Position numbers and translations under genes: made by a program. This document shows positions 45,915 to 56,979 of a stretch of DNA of 64,000 nucleotides, one piece after another. The stretch is from positions 5,952,001-6,016,000 of the forward strand of contig JARWIR010000008.1 of the NCBI GenBank assembly GCA_029959085.1. The letters run 5' to 3'. The notes beneath the pieces are model-generated. The model saw only the letters and a program-made list of their open reading frames with translations. It was not told the DNA's origin and made no database searches. Position 1 is the first letter of the stretch. Each line of letters opens with the position of its first letter. Source of the stretch: Nemophila menziesii (Eukaryota > Streptophyta > Magnoliopsida > Boraginales > Hydrophyllaceae).

Positions 45915-48900
45915 CTAAGGAGTCTCAAGGAGATACATGACCTCCCCGGGATGTGGATCTTCCAAGCGGTTGGTATCTTCACCTCCATGGTATATCTTTA
46001 ATCGATGACCGTTCACCATGAAGGTACGGTTCTCTAGTGGATGTTCTATTTCTATCGCCCCATGAGGTGTAACTTTGGTCACAATGTATGGACCCGACCA
46101 CTTAGACCTTAACTTACCCGGATAATTGCTAATCTTTGAATTATACTTCAATACTTTTTGTCCCACTTCAAAGTTCTTTACACGAATCCGATTGTCATGC
46201 CATTTCTTCGTGCTTTCTTTGTAGAGTTTAGCATTTTATAGGCATTAAATCGGAATTCGTCAAGTTCATTAAGCTTCATCATACGATTCTCTTCGGCTAA
46301 GGTAGGATCTAAGTTCAACTGCGCAATCGCCCAATAGGCACCCATTTCTAGCTCAAGAGGTAAGTGACAAGCCTTACCATACACCATACGATACGGAGAT
46401 ACACCAACTAGAGTCTTAAACGCGGTACGATAGGCCCACAACGCATCATCTAACTTCATTGACCAATCTTTTCTTGTAGGACCAACAGTCTTCTCTAGGA
46501 TTGATTTTACTTCACGATTCGATACTTCAGCTTGACCATTGGATTGTGGATGATATGTAGTAGATACACGGTGTCTTACTCCATACTTCTCTAAAAAAGT
46601 CTTCAAATACTTATTAACGAAATGTGATCCTCCATCGCTAATAATCACTCTAGGTGTACCATGTCTAGTGAAAATATGTGATTTCAAGATCTTAATCACC
46701 ACTCGTGAATCATTTGTTGGTAAAGCCACAACTTCTACCCATTTAGACACGTAATCAACAGCTAACAAGATGTAAAGATTACCATTTGAAGGAACGAATG
46801 GACCCATAAAATCTATACCCCAAACATCGAATATTTCAACTTCTAACACATTATTACGTGGCATCTCATCCCTCTTGGATATGTTTCCGGTAAACTGGCA
46901 TCTCGCACATTTTTCTACATATTCATGACAATCTTTTACAAGAGTAGGCCAGTAAAAACCTGATTGGAATACCTTGGCAGCAGTTCTATCTCCCTTGAAG
47001 TGTCCTCCATAGAGTGAATCATGACATCCAGCTATAATTGCTTCTGTTTCTTCCTTGGCTGCACATCTTCTTACTATTTGGTCAGCACACACTTTGTAGA
47101 GGAAAGGATCCTCCCAAAAGAATTGTCTAGCACGATGAGCCAACCTCTTTCTCTCTTGATAAGTGGATCCTTCAGGAAAAGAACCACTTACAATTAAATT
47201 CGCAATATCTGCATACCAAGGAGCTTCATAATCACAAACAACAAATAAACTCTTGTCCAGAAACTCTTCTCTAACTGCTTCAGTACCACCATTCATATCT
47301 GAACCGTCAAGACGCGATAGATGATCTGCAACCTGATTTTCACAACCCTTTCTATATTTAATCTCTAAATCGAATTCTTGAAGCAATAAAACCCATCTGA
47401 TTAACCTCGGTTTAGCATCCTTCTTTTCCATAAGATATCTAATCGCTGAATGATCTGTATAAACAATAACTTTTGCTACAAGAAGATAAGAGCGAAACTT
47501 ATCAAATGAATACACAACTGCTAGCAACTCTTTTTCTGTAACTGTATAATTTACTTGAGCACCATTGAAAGTTTTACTAGCATAGTAAATCGAATGAAAA
47601 ATCTTCTCTTTTCTCTGTCCCAATATAGCTCCCATACACAAATCACTCGCATCACACATAACTTCAAACGGTAAACTCCAATCTGGAGGTAATACTATAG
47701 GAGTAGAAATAAGCTTTTCTTTGATTGCTTGAAAGGCCGCTAAACAAGCTTCATCAAAAAGGAATTTGGAATCCTTTTCAAGTAAGTTGCATAACGGTTT
47801 AGCAATTTTAGAAAAGTCTTTAATGAAACGCCTATAAAAGCCAGCATGGCCAAGAAAACTTCTTACCCCTTTAAAAGAAACAGGAGGGGGAAGAGTTTTA
47901 ATTGCCTCTATCTCCGCTCTATCAACCTCTAATCCAGCACTCGAAACTTTGTGACCCAGAACTATACCTTCGCGTACCATGAAATGACACTTCTCCCAGT
48001 TTAAGACCAAATCTGTTTACTTGCATCTGATTAACACTTTCTCCAAGTTATCTAAACATCTATCGAAATCATCACCAAACACGGAGAAATCGTCCATAAA
48101 AACTTCAAGAAAATTATCGATCATATCCCAGAAGATGGCCATCATACATCTTTGAAAGGTAGCAGGTGCATTACACAACCCAAATGGCTTTTTGCGATAT
48201 GCAAAAGTACCAAAGGGACATGTAAATGTTGTTTTATGTTGATCTTCTGGAGCCACGTAAATCTAATTATACCCAGAATAACCATATAAGAAACAGTAAT
48301 ACTCTCGACCCACCAATTTATCTAACATTTTATCAATTAAAGGAAGTGGAAAATGATCCTTTCTGGTGGCCTTGTTCAGTTTACGATAATCCATACACAC
48401 TCTCCAACCAACTACCGTTCTTGAAGGAATTGCTTCATTTTGATCCTTAAGAATTGTTGTGATTCCTCCTTTCTTCGGTACACACTAAACTGGGCTCACC
48501 CATTCACTACTTGAGATGGGATAAATAATCCCCGCGTCTAAAAGCTTGATAACTTCCTTCTTCATTACTTCTTTCATAGCGGGCATTAATCTCCTTTGAC
48601 CTTCAACTGAGCGTGCGTTATCATCTTCAAGTATGATTTTGTGTTGACAATAGGATGGACTAATGCCTTTGATGTCAGCAATTGTCCAACCTATCGCCTC
48701 TTTGTTGTCTCGTAACACACACAACAGTTTATCTTTTTGAGGACCTGTTAAATTTGCTGAAACAATAACAGGTAGAGGTTCATTAGTACCTAAATACGCA
48801 TACCTCAAGTGTGCTGGCAAGGGCTTTTCTTCCAACTTCGGAGGAGATTCAATTGAAGGCTTCTGTTTAGGAATAATCTCCCCCGGTTCTCTTACAGGTT

Positions 48901-51389
48901 CATAGGCAAGACGCCTATACTTTGGATTTTCAGAATTAAGAGCTGCCACTGTTTCGGCAAGCTCTTCCATCATCTCAGGTAAGTCTAAAGTAAAAGCGGC
49001 CTGCAAGATATCATCATAATTAAAACAATCAAATACCTCTTGCGTGGCCTGCTCAACTACATCCACTCGAAAGCAATCTTCTTGCGAATCTAGAAACTTC
49101 ATAGCTCGGAATAGATTAAACTTGACCTCCTCGTCTTGGATTCTCATCGTCAATTCACCGTTTTCTACATCAATCAAAGTACGCCCCGTGGCTAGCAAAT
49201 GGTCTTCCCAAAATAATGGGGACATTCCTATCCGCGTCGTATTCAAGTATAACGAAATCAACAGGAAATATTAACGTACCTGCCTTAACAAGGACATCTT
49301 CAATTCGGCCTTCTGGATGTGCAAGAGACCGATCCGCCATTTGCAAAACCATAGACGTAGGTCTTGCTTCTCCAATTTTCAGTTTATCAAAGATCGATTT
49401 GGGCATAAGATTTATGCTTGCACACAAATCGCATAGCGCTTTACCTTTCCATTCTTCTCCAATCGATATCGGAATTGTAAAACTCCCAGGATCAAGTAAC
49501 TTTGGAGGTAATTTACTTTGACAAATAGCACTACATTCTTCAGGGAGACCAATCATTTCATTATCACAGTATGGCCTTTTGTTAGTGAGGGCTCTCTTAA
49601 AAAATTTCGTGTACTTAGGAATATCTCGGATAGCTTCCAACATGGAATGTTCATACTAAGGCCTCTTACTCTATCAAAGAACTTCTGAAAAATCGGCCAA
49701 ATCACCATTTTCTAAACTCGAGATGGAAACGGTGGAGGAGGGCGATTACTCATTACATCATCTTTCTTCTTTGGAATCTCACTCGGCCTCTCTATTTCTT
49801 CAACCTCAACATCTTTCTCTTTCTCACCCACATCCTTCTCTTTTCTTGGAACTTCTTTCTCTTTCATGACAGGAAAAGGAGGTGGAGGGAGGTTCTTACC
49901 ACTTCTAAGGGTAACAGCTTTGCAATCTCCATGTTGTTTCGGATTTTCTGTGTCACTAGGGAGTTGCCCTTGTGGACGTTGATTAAGCTGTTTTGTGATT
50001 TGATCCATTTGGTTCTGTAATAGTTTGATACTTGCGTCAGATACTTGTTGATTTTGAATAGCTTGCGTCTGGAGAGCAATTAGGTTTTCAACGGTTTTCT
50101 GAAGGGTAATTACACCTTCTTGTGGATGGGCAGGTAAGGCTTTTTGGTTCATGGTTTCATTGTAAGTGTCTTGAGGAGCTTGTCTTTGCACATAGTTTCC
50201 TTGATTCTGTCCTCCTTGATAATTATTATGTGGTCTTGGGTTGAAGTTGTTACCTTGGGGACGCGGCTGATACGCATATGTAGGATTGGCTGCCCTATTA
50301 GGATTTGAATATTGAAACCCAGGATGGTTTCTGGTAGGCTGATATCAATTACCACTCGAATTCAAGTTTCCTCAGTTGGAGACAAACATCACAAGCTCTT
50401 GATTATTCAGACAACTCTCCTCATCATGATCATTTACACCACAATACGAACACATATAAACTTCTTGTGCAGCATGCACAGCTACCTTCTTACCCGAAAA
50501 TCCTTCTTTTACAGCCAAAGTGAGCTATTTTAATTGTTGCTCTATGGTGGTTTGAATCTTGTTCTCAAGGGTAGCGAACTTTTCTTCGATATTAACTTTA
50601 TGCACTCCCTTAACTGGGGTTCTTACTGAATTCCATCCAACTTCATTTTTTACCGTTCGCACTAGGATGAGTCTCGCATGAGCCGGTTGAACTTGTAAAA
50701 ACCCAGCACCACATAGCAAGTCTAAGTCTTTCCTTGAAGTCCCATCAAGACCTTTGTAAAAATTTTTTAGCTGTTGTTGTTCTGAAAGGTCATGATCGGG
50801 AACTCTACGTAAGCACATCTGAAATCTTGTCCAGCTTTTACCCAAAGTTTCATCATATTCTTGACGGAACTGAGTTAGTTCAAGTTGATCATCTAACCCC
50901 ATGTTACTTGGGTAATACCTGTCAAAGAAAGCAGTTTCTAGTTGATCCCAATTTGTTATCTTCGTAGGCTCTTGTGTATCGTGCCATTCACTCGCTCCAT
51001 CAATAACGAAAATCGAAACACAGCAGAATACATTTGTTCCTTTGAAACTCCTTGTGTGATGTAAGAATCACATATCTGCTTGAATTTCTGTACTGCTCGG
51101 AGGGGATCTTCTCCAGCTTTACCACGAAAATTTCCAAAGCTTTGGAAATGAACTAACATACCCGAATCTGGACGAAACCTCAGAACATCTATATCTGGAG
51201 CACCTACCCCTAGAGCATGAGCACGGAATGGAACTTCTTCTGGACCGTTTACAAACCAGGGATCTTTTTTTTTGCCATTTCTTTCTCCTCTTTTTCTTGT
51301 TCTCTTCTTTTCTTATTTGCAAGTCTGATTAACGAGTCCAGATTATCAAGGATTTGAACTGGTGGTTCAAATCTGAGCCTTCTTCGCAT
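45915..51389 (-). pseudogene. E1 gag-pol, many stops and frameshifts
   Basis: The ATG at 51389 starts MRRRLRFEPP. The N-terminal linker is about 40 codons shorter than in E2 or E3 and carries a run of Lys codons. The gag core, knuckle region and linker are in pieces. The protease motif is DLCAS (Gly replaced by Cys). In-frame stops of the CAG-to-TAG kind lie near 48485 and 48265, with GAA-to-TAA near 48016. RT keeps FMDDFSVFG. The frame from 48010 to about 46240 is open through RNase H and the integrase, whose HHCC and D,D35E residues are all present. A frameshift near 46235 moves the C-terminus to another frame, which ends at 45915 with [10 protein letters not shown]. Confidence 0.93.
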
Positions 51390-51503
51390 ACACCGAACCT
51401 AAAAATCTGAAAGAGAAGAACAAACAAAAAGCGTAAAACTGATAAAAATAAAAAATAAATGCAACTATCACTAAAGGATAAACACCGTGGTCACACGCTA
51501 CCG

Positions 51504-51521
51504 TCCCCGGCAACGGCGCCA
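51504..51521 (-). other. E1 primer binding site
   Basis: In sense TGGCGCCGTTGCCGGGGA, the exact form usually quoted for Athila elements. It lies just after the E1 5' LTR. Confidence 0.88.
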
Positions 51522-51527
51522 AAAACT

Positions 51528-53097
51528 TGGTGGTCCTTTGTGTGTTCTAAAATAAATGCAAAAAGTATTTGAACCACAACCGCAAGTGTACGGTTGTCCC
51601 AAGTAATAATAGTGATAAAAGATTTGTTCGCAGGGACGGTTGGTTAACTACAATGCTTATCAAGTAATCATTGGTTGCACTTATGAAAGCAATTAAAAGA
51701 TGTAATGATTGATTGATTGTTTTGTATTAATTCTAAGTATGAAAAGACTAAAGAGAAAATGCAAGTAAATAATAAGACACAAGTAAATGAAGGTGAAACA
51801 CAAATATGAGAAGGCAGTACTTGAGAGACGCAAGGGATCCTCCTAATTCTATTTCATAACATATGTTGTTTAAGGGTTAAATTGGTCAATTAACATTGGT
51901 CGGGATTCTAAATTCCTTGTACCCCCGTCAGGGTGGACTACAAGGCTATTCTAGAGTGTCACTAGTCCCGTCAGGGTAAATATGATCCACTTTTGAATGA
52001 TTAAGTAATTTTACCACATTGGCCCTAAAATTAACTAAGCTCGTCAGAGTCAAATAGTTTCGATTTTAGATTGAGTAATTAAGTCCATACCTAAACCCTC
52101 CGTCAGGATGATCCACACGCCACATATGTGGAATAGCCTAGATACTAACACCTGTTCTTAGTTGATCACTCAAAAAACAGTAAATAATCTCAAATTACAA
52201 AATAATGTAAAAGACCCAATTTAATTTAATTTAGAAAAACCCAAATTCAGACATATGAAATTTAACAGAATGATTCACCCATTATGCATTCTCAAGTACT
52301 ATGAAAAAATTAGCTCATGATAAAAGAAATTAAAACTAAATTAAAAGAAAGGGAACTCATAGTGTTTTACAGAATTAAAAATTAAGAAAACCTAATTTCC
52401 GGAATTGGATTGGGCTGAGAATGGAGATATAGACACTCTCCAGCTCTACAGTTTTCTTCTTCTTTCTTTGTTGACTTCTCTCTGATGCTTCTTCTTATGA
52501 ATAATGAGTTGTATGTAAAATAGAAGTCAAAAGCCCCTTTTATAATGAGAAAAACGGATTAGGCCTTGGTCTTGAGATTAAATCACTAATTAAAAGCCCA
52601 AGTCCATTTTCTAAGCCCAAAATCCCGTAACTGCTGCACCACCTCCACTAAAACAGCTCTAGCCGATTAGTTATAACTCCGATTGACCTGAAATCACTTG
52701 CTAAATTTCCGTAACTCAATAAGGACCATATTCTCTTCAAAGGTCAGCGGTTAAATCAACTCGTAAGTGCCTCGAAATCATCAATCTTTGGCCTGTTTTC
52801 CAGATTTGCAGCTCCAAAATATAATTCTTTCGGGATTTATCTTCAGGCTTTGACTCCATATCACGAACTTTGACTCTCTTCTCGGATTCCTTTCCTAGCT
52901 AATATTCCAGACCTACAAACTTTTCACTAAAATACACACGATTACGCGCAAAAGTTTAATAAATCAAAAATACTAGAAATAAAATAGGAATTCCGGATTA
53001 TTGCATTTTTAACTCAAAAGTCTATCAAAATATTCAATTAAACATAAAAAATGATGTCTCCTAAGGGTCGAAAATAAGAACAATTAGGAAGACATCA
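51528..53097 (-). repeat. E1 5' LTR (1570 bp)
   Basis: Pairs with 14984-16555. Sense start TGATGTCTTCC (one change from the family TGATGTCTCCC). Four CCTGACGG-type motifs as in E3. Confidence 0.95.
52536..52544 (-). promoter_or_regulatory. TATA box of the E1 5' LTR
   Basis: In sense TATAAAAGG, same position as in E2 and E3. Confidence 0.65.
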
Positions 53098-53157
53098 GAT
53101 CCTGGTTCCTCCGACGCAGTTTGACCTAAACCTTATAGAGACCAACTTCTTCCCTTT

Positions 53158-53911
53158 TTGTTTAGCCTCTCACATGAGAAACACCATCAATACGAACCCA
53201 AGATCATTAAGTACCTACAATCAACCATCCGAAAACCAAAACTTCATCAAAATTTCCCTCTAATTATCATCCAAACACATAATCACATCACAAATCCTTC
53301 CAAAACACCAAGAAATTTTCACTTTAATCCAAAAAAATTCTTCATCGAAGCTTTAAGTTTACCCATTAAACCTTTCCAAAACCTTGAGATATTGATTACC
53401 CAATTCATAAAACACTATAATCTGTATCAATACACCTTCAAAAACACTAAAAGTCACAAATTTCATCTAAAACATTTGGGAATTCTTGAAGCTTTGAGTT
53501 TGGGCTCATTCGAGATGACGACAAGAACCAATTTACTATGCTATAATCATAAGATGAGCAATAATTTGAGTAAAGCAAATAATTATCTTGGGGAAACTCC
53601 AGAGAAAGCGATTGAGATTCTGGATTCGAGTTTAAAGCCTAAGGTTGGAGAAGTTAAGAAGAACATGAAGAGAAAAGAAAGTTTGGTGTTGAGAAATGGT
53701 TTCTGATGATGATATGATAAATCGATTAGAAAAGATAGAGGAGAACCATAAGGAGATGATTGAAGTTCTGGGAAGTATGACAAGACAGTTTGAGTTGATG
53801 AAATACCCCTTAGACAAGATGGATTCAATGATTTATGATCTATACAATTGACTAAGAAGAATTCACAACCTCGACAAGATACTACAAGCAATCGGCCTAG
53901 TACCGGTTAAG
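53158..53911 (+). pseudogene. H1 ORF3 with leader frame, central domain deleted
   Basis: The leader frame runs without a stop into the ORF3 start (LGILEALSLGSFEMTTRT, near 53490-53520). The N-terminal segment matches E3 (AIEILDSS...; compare AIEIPNSR), then ends in a stop at 53704-53706. Directly afterwards, in another frame, comes the C-terminal coiled coil (RLEKIEENHKEMIEVLGSMT). The whole central plant-transposon domain, about 280 codons, is missing. A 182-codon frame (53158-53706) covers leader plus N-terminus. It may be a deletion derivative. Confidence 0.7.
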
Positions 53912-55374
53912 ATACGGTCCCTTAATACTTCTTATATAGTAATGTATATTAGTTTATTTATTTATAGAGTCTTATCGAGTCGTGGGGACATGACTCATTT
54001 TGAGTTTGTTGTGGGGTACTCGTTGTCATTAATCCGAGATTATGTGTTACATGTTTTATCGCTTTCTTAACATTTAAAACAAATTAAATAAAATTTAAGG
54101 ACTGGTTTGGGTGTAGAGTTTGTTGAATGGCCCTAAAATCGATCTTTTTATGAATTAATGATAGAAAATAGTAGACCTTAAAGTTAGTGCATAACACCCT
54201 TGAACGCATGCAAACACTAAATTGTAGATAGGAAAAATTAATAAAAAATGCAAAAGAAGTAAGCTTGAACTTAGTAAGAATGAGTGGTGTGTAGAACGTG
54301 AGATCTAAACTAGTTGAGAACCCACCTAATTATGAAATTGAGGTGAGAATGGAGTGAAACTACGTAGCTAGGAAGATGATAGAGGCATTTCTTTGATAGC
54401 CACTTGAGCCTTATAGATTTTTAACCAAATATTAATGTTATATCCTTCTAAGCTCCATTTTTAAGCTTTTAAGACTTTCTTTTGTCACCATGATATAAGA
54501 CATGTCCTTTAGTTTTATAGGACTTTCCATATGACCCGCACTTGAATCGTAACCCTGAGACTTCTTGGCTCTAGAGCTTGAGTTTGGAGTGGTGGGTTTC
54601 ATCATGGGTTATTACATTGGGTAGGAACTTTATGCGTTTGTATTTTGTGCTAAATCTTTTATGATGTAATAATTTTACCATTTTGCCGGGGTCTTTGAAA
54701 AAAAAGAGAAGAAAAAGAAAAATCAGATAAGAGACATGACAACGCACATCAAAATGGGTGTCATAGGTATCTTACAAAAAAAGTGAATAAATTAAGAATA
54801 GAAATTAATATAAAGTAACCGGCATAGTGGAAAGTTTTTGGAAAACATCATGAAAGACTATTGGGTTGATTGGGGACACTAAATTAGTGCGTCAAGTGGT
54901 TTGAGTGAGAACATATTCGAGTGTAAACTCAAACTCTAGGACAGTATGTTGACGGTTAGTGAGGGCAGAGTTAAAATCTCACTTCACATTTCCTAAATAT
55001 ACATATCACTCCGTCCCTAAGACTACGCTAAAACTGTAAAGCCATTGTGATTCTTAGGTACGTAGTAGGATAACAGTTTTTCTAAAAGGGAGTAAGTGAG
55101 TGGAGCGTTCAAAAGCAAGTAAAGATTGATGAACAACATATAGCCACCATCTCAAGCTAAGTATCGGGGGTAACCTTCTAGCATTGTGAAGTTAATTTGG
55201 AATTGAAATTATCTATATGTTTGATTTTTTAGGATAGGTTTATGTGTGAATTAGTTCTTAGGATGTATAGTATGAGATTTATTTTAAGTTTTGCTTTGGT
55301 ATCATTCTTTGGATTCTGCATTTGCTTCATACCTTAGACCTCTAATTTTGTTCTTACATTGTTGGGACGACAAA
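53912..55374 (+). other. H1 3' region
   Basis: It matches the 3' regions of the E elements in reverse orientation: a GAGTCGTGGGGACATGACTC hairpin (near 53974), the conserved block with GATTCAAGTGCGGGTCAT (as reverse complement, near 54530-54590), TTTGCCGG near 54680, and the CTCACTTCACATTT region near 54980. No sense ORF. Confidence 0.7.
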
Positions 55375-55391
55375 ACTTTGAGTTGGGGGTC
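55375..55391 (+). other. H1 polypurine tract
   Basis: ACTTTGAGTTGGGGGTC precedes the LTR start, after GTTGGGACGACAA, a weakened form of the hairpin beside the E-element PPT. Confidence 0.75.
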
Positions 55392-56275
55392 TAGATGTCT
55401 CCCATTTTGTGATAGAAGAATCCATTCAAGAGACATAATTTTAGGTTTAATTTTGACTTATTTACTTGATTAATAATCTTATTTTGCAATAATACACTTT
55501 CTTCATTCATTTTGGAATTAATTGTACTTTTAGAGCGTTTGTGCGTTAATTTTCTTGTTAAATGTTAAGTTATTAGTTATATGGATAATATGGAGTACCA
55601 AGATGAAGAGGAGATGTTCAAGTCCAAGAACATGGAAAATCATTGAAAGAGCGAAAGAAATCACTTTGGTGAAGGTGGCGGAGTTGTAGAAAGAGTGCAG
55701 TCGTCATTTGTTTCCATTTTCGTGGCTAATCGGTTAGGATTCCGATCTAGTGGTTCAAATGAAAGTTGTGGACGTTGAAGTCAGTGAAATTTGAGAAGTG
55801 GAATAAGTGGATTTGGACTTAAGGTGCAAAATCTATAGCCGATTGACTAAAGTGGTGTAGTGTAGTTACCAAATAAGATTTAGGCCTTTTTATCCACTTA
55901 CTTAAACCCATATGGGCCAAGTCCGTTTCATATCTCTATATAACGCTATTAGAACTCATTAATCAGTACAACTCATATTATAAATATTTTAAGAGACGGA
56001 AAAAGCTGCATGCTTGGAAGCAGAGGAACAGAAACTTGAGAAGAAGGCTAACACCACCCTTCCTCAACAAAGCTCAAATCATTCCACCTCGTAGAGTAAT
56101 ATTAGTTTGTTTTCTATTTTAGGAATTATGATTTCATTTAATTGTATTATTTTTATTCATTTAATTATGAGCTAAGCATTTAATACTTGAGAATCGCATT
56201 TATGGGATGAACCCTAGTTTTCTAATTTAAAGTCCTTTGAATTTGGGATTGTCTTAATTTAAATAAAGTCGAGTT
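55392..56275 (+). repeat. H1 3' LTR, truncated
   Basis: It starts TAGATGTCTCCC and has the inner arm GAGACAT. It aligns with the solo LTR at 9032 for about 880 bases (through TTGAGAATCGCAT and GGGATGAACCC), including TATATAACG near 55938. It stops at about 56275, where minus-strand gag sequence of K begins. Confidence 0.75.
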
Positions 56276-56849
56276 AAAGACTAGCAAGAAAACGGTTAAA
56301 GAATGCGGCTTGTATCTCATCCCAAGTGATAATTGTGTTTGGTGGTTGTCTATCTAGCCTATCACCAGCACTTCAGGTAAAGAAGAACGTAAACATATGA
56401 CAATACAGTTGCTCGCAACTAATGCCATGAGTATTATAGGCATCGCAAATATGCATAAACTTTTGAACCGCTCTTACTGGATCTTGAATTGCTGCACCAC
56501 TATAGTGTCCATAACTCGCGAATTGACTGAGCATACCCGGATTGTTCCTAAACTTTATATTCTGAATCAATGGAGGACGATAACGTGAAGGTTGAACTCG
56601 AAAAGGTGCTCCCAACCCTGGGAGATCTTGTTCTAGACGTTGATTGTTTCTATTATCTCCTGGTGGTACTTGAGGAATAGGTAATACCTGAGGAATAGGT
56701 TATCATTGACGTTGATTATCATTGGGATTAAGATTATCCGTAAGTGGAATTGGAATTTACTCGTGATTAGACATGGCTTTTCTTTGTTCTCTATTTTCCC
56801 TTAAGCGTTTGTTGTAAGCCATAAATTCACGTTCAGGATTCTCGAGCAT
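56276..56849 (-). pseudogene. K gag, N-terminal part only
   Basis: ATG at 56849 gives MLENPEREFMAYNKRLRENR, similar to the NPESLIRLANKRRRER start of E3 gag. A stop follows after about 30 codons. The core is readable: MGAPFRVQPSRYRPPLIQNI, NPGMLSQFASYGHYSGAAIQDPVRAVQKFMHICDAY (two blocks) and WDEIQAAFFNRF near 56300. It ends at the H1 junction. Confidence 0.8.
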
Positions 56850-56955
56850 ACACTATAACTGAAAGAGACAAAAACAAAAACAAAGCGTAAAACTAAAAAA
56901 AATAACTAAAAACTAGTACACTAAAAATTAAACCCACATGTTAACGAGACACAAG

Positions 56956-56973
56956 TCCCCAGCAGCGGCGCCA
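56956..56973 (-). other. K primer binding site
   Basis: In sense TGGCGCCGCTGCTGGGGA, next to the K LTR end CTACCAAGTTTT. Confidence 0.85.
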
Positions 56974-56979
56974 AAAACT

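Larger units (their letters stand above)
14984..53097 (-). mobile_element. E1: outermost nested Athila-like element
   Basis: LTRs are at 51528-53097 (5') and 14984-16555 (3'). The target duplication GATCC is perfect (14979-14983 and 53098-53102). Removing the E2 insertion leaves about 12.5 kb. The internal order on the minus strand is PBS, gag-pol (51389-45915), palindrome array (about 45290-45695), ORF3 (44899-43580) and 3' region. E2 is inserted 124 bases before the 3' LTR. LTRs differ by roughly 2-3% by eye. Stops and frameshifts in gag-pol make it non-autonomous now. Confidence 0.95.
13345..56275 (+). mobile_element. H1: old Athila-like element, plus strand, split by the E1-E2-E3 nest
   Basis: It has two visible parts, 13345-14983 and 53098-56275, with 38.1 kb of nested insertion between them. 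The parts are integrase, palindrome array, ORF3 (internally deleted), 3' region, PPT and a truncated 3' LTR. The joining of the two parts is supported by the GATCC duplication on both sides of E1 and by the order of parts matching the E elements. The 5' end is truncated. The 3' LTR is cut at about 56275, where a minus-strand gag begins. Confidence 0.8.
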
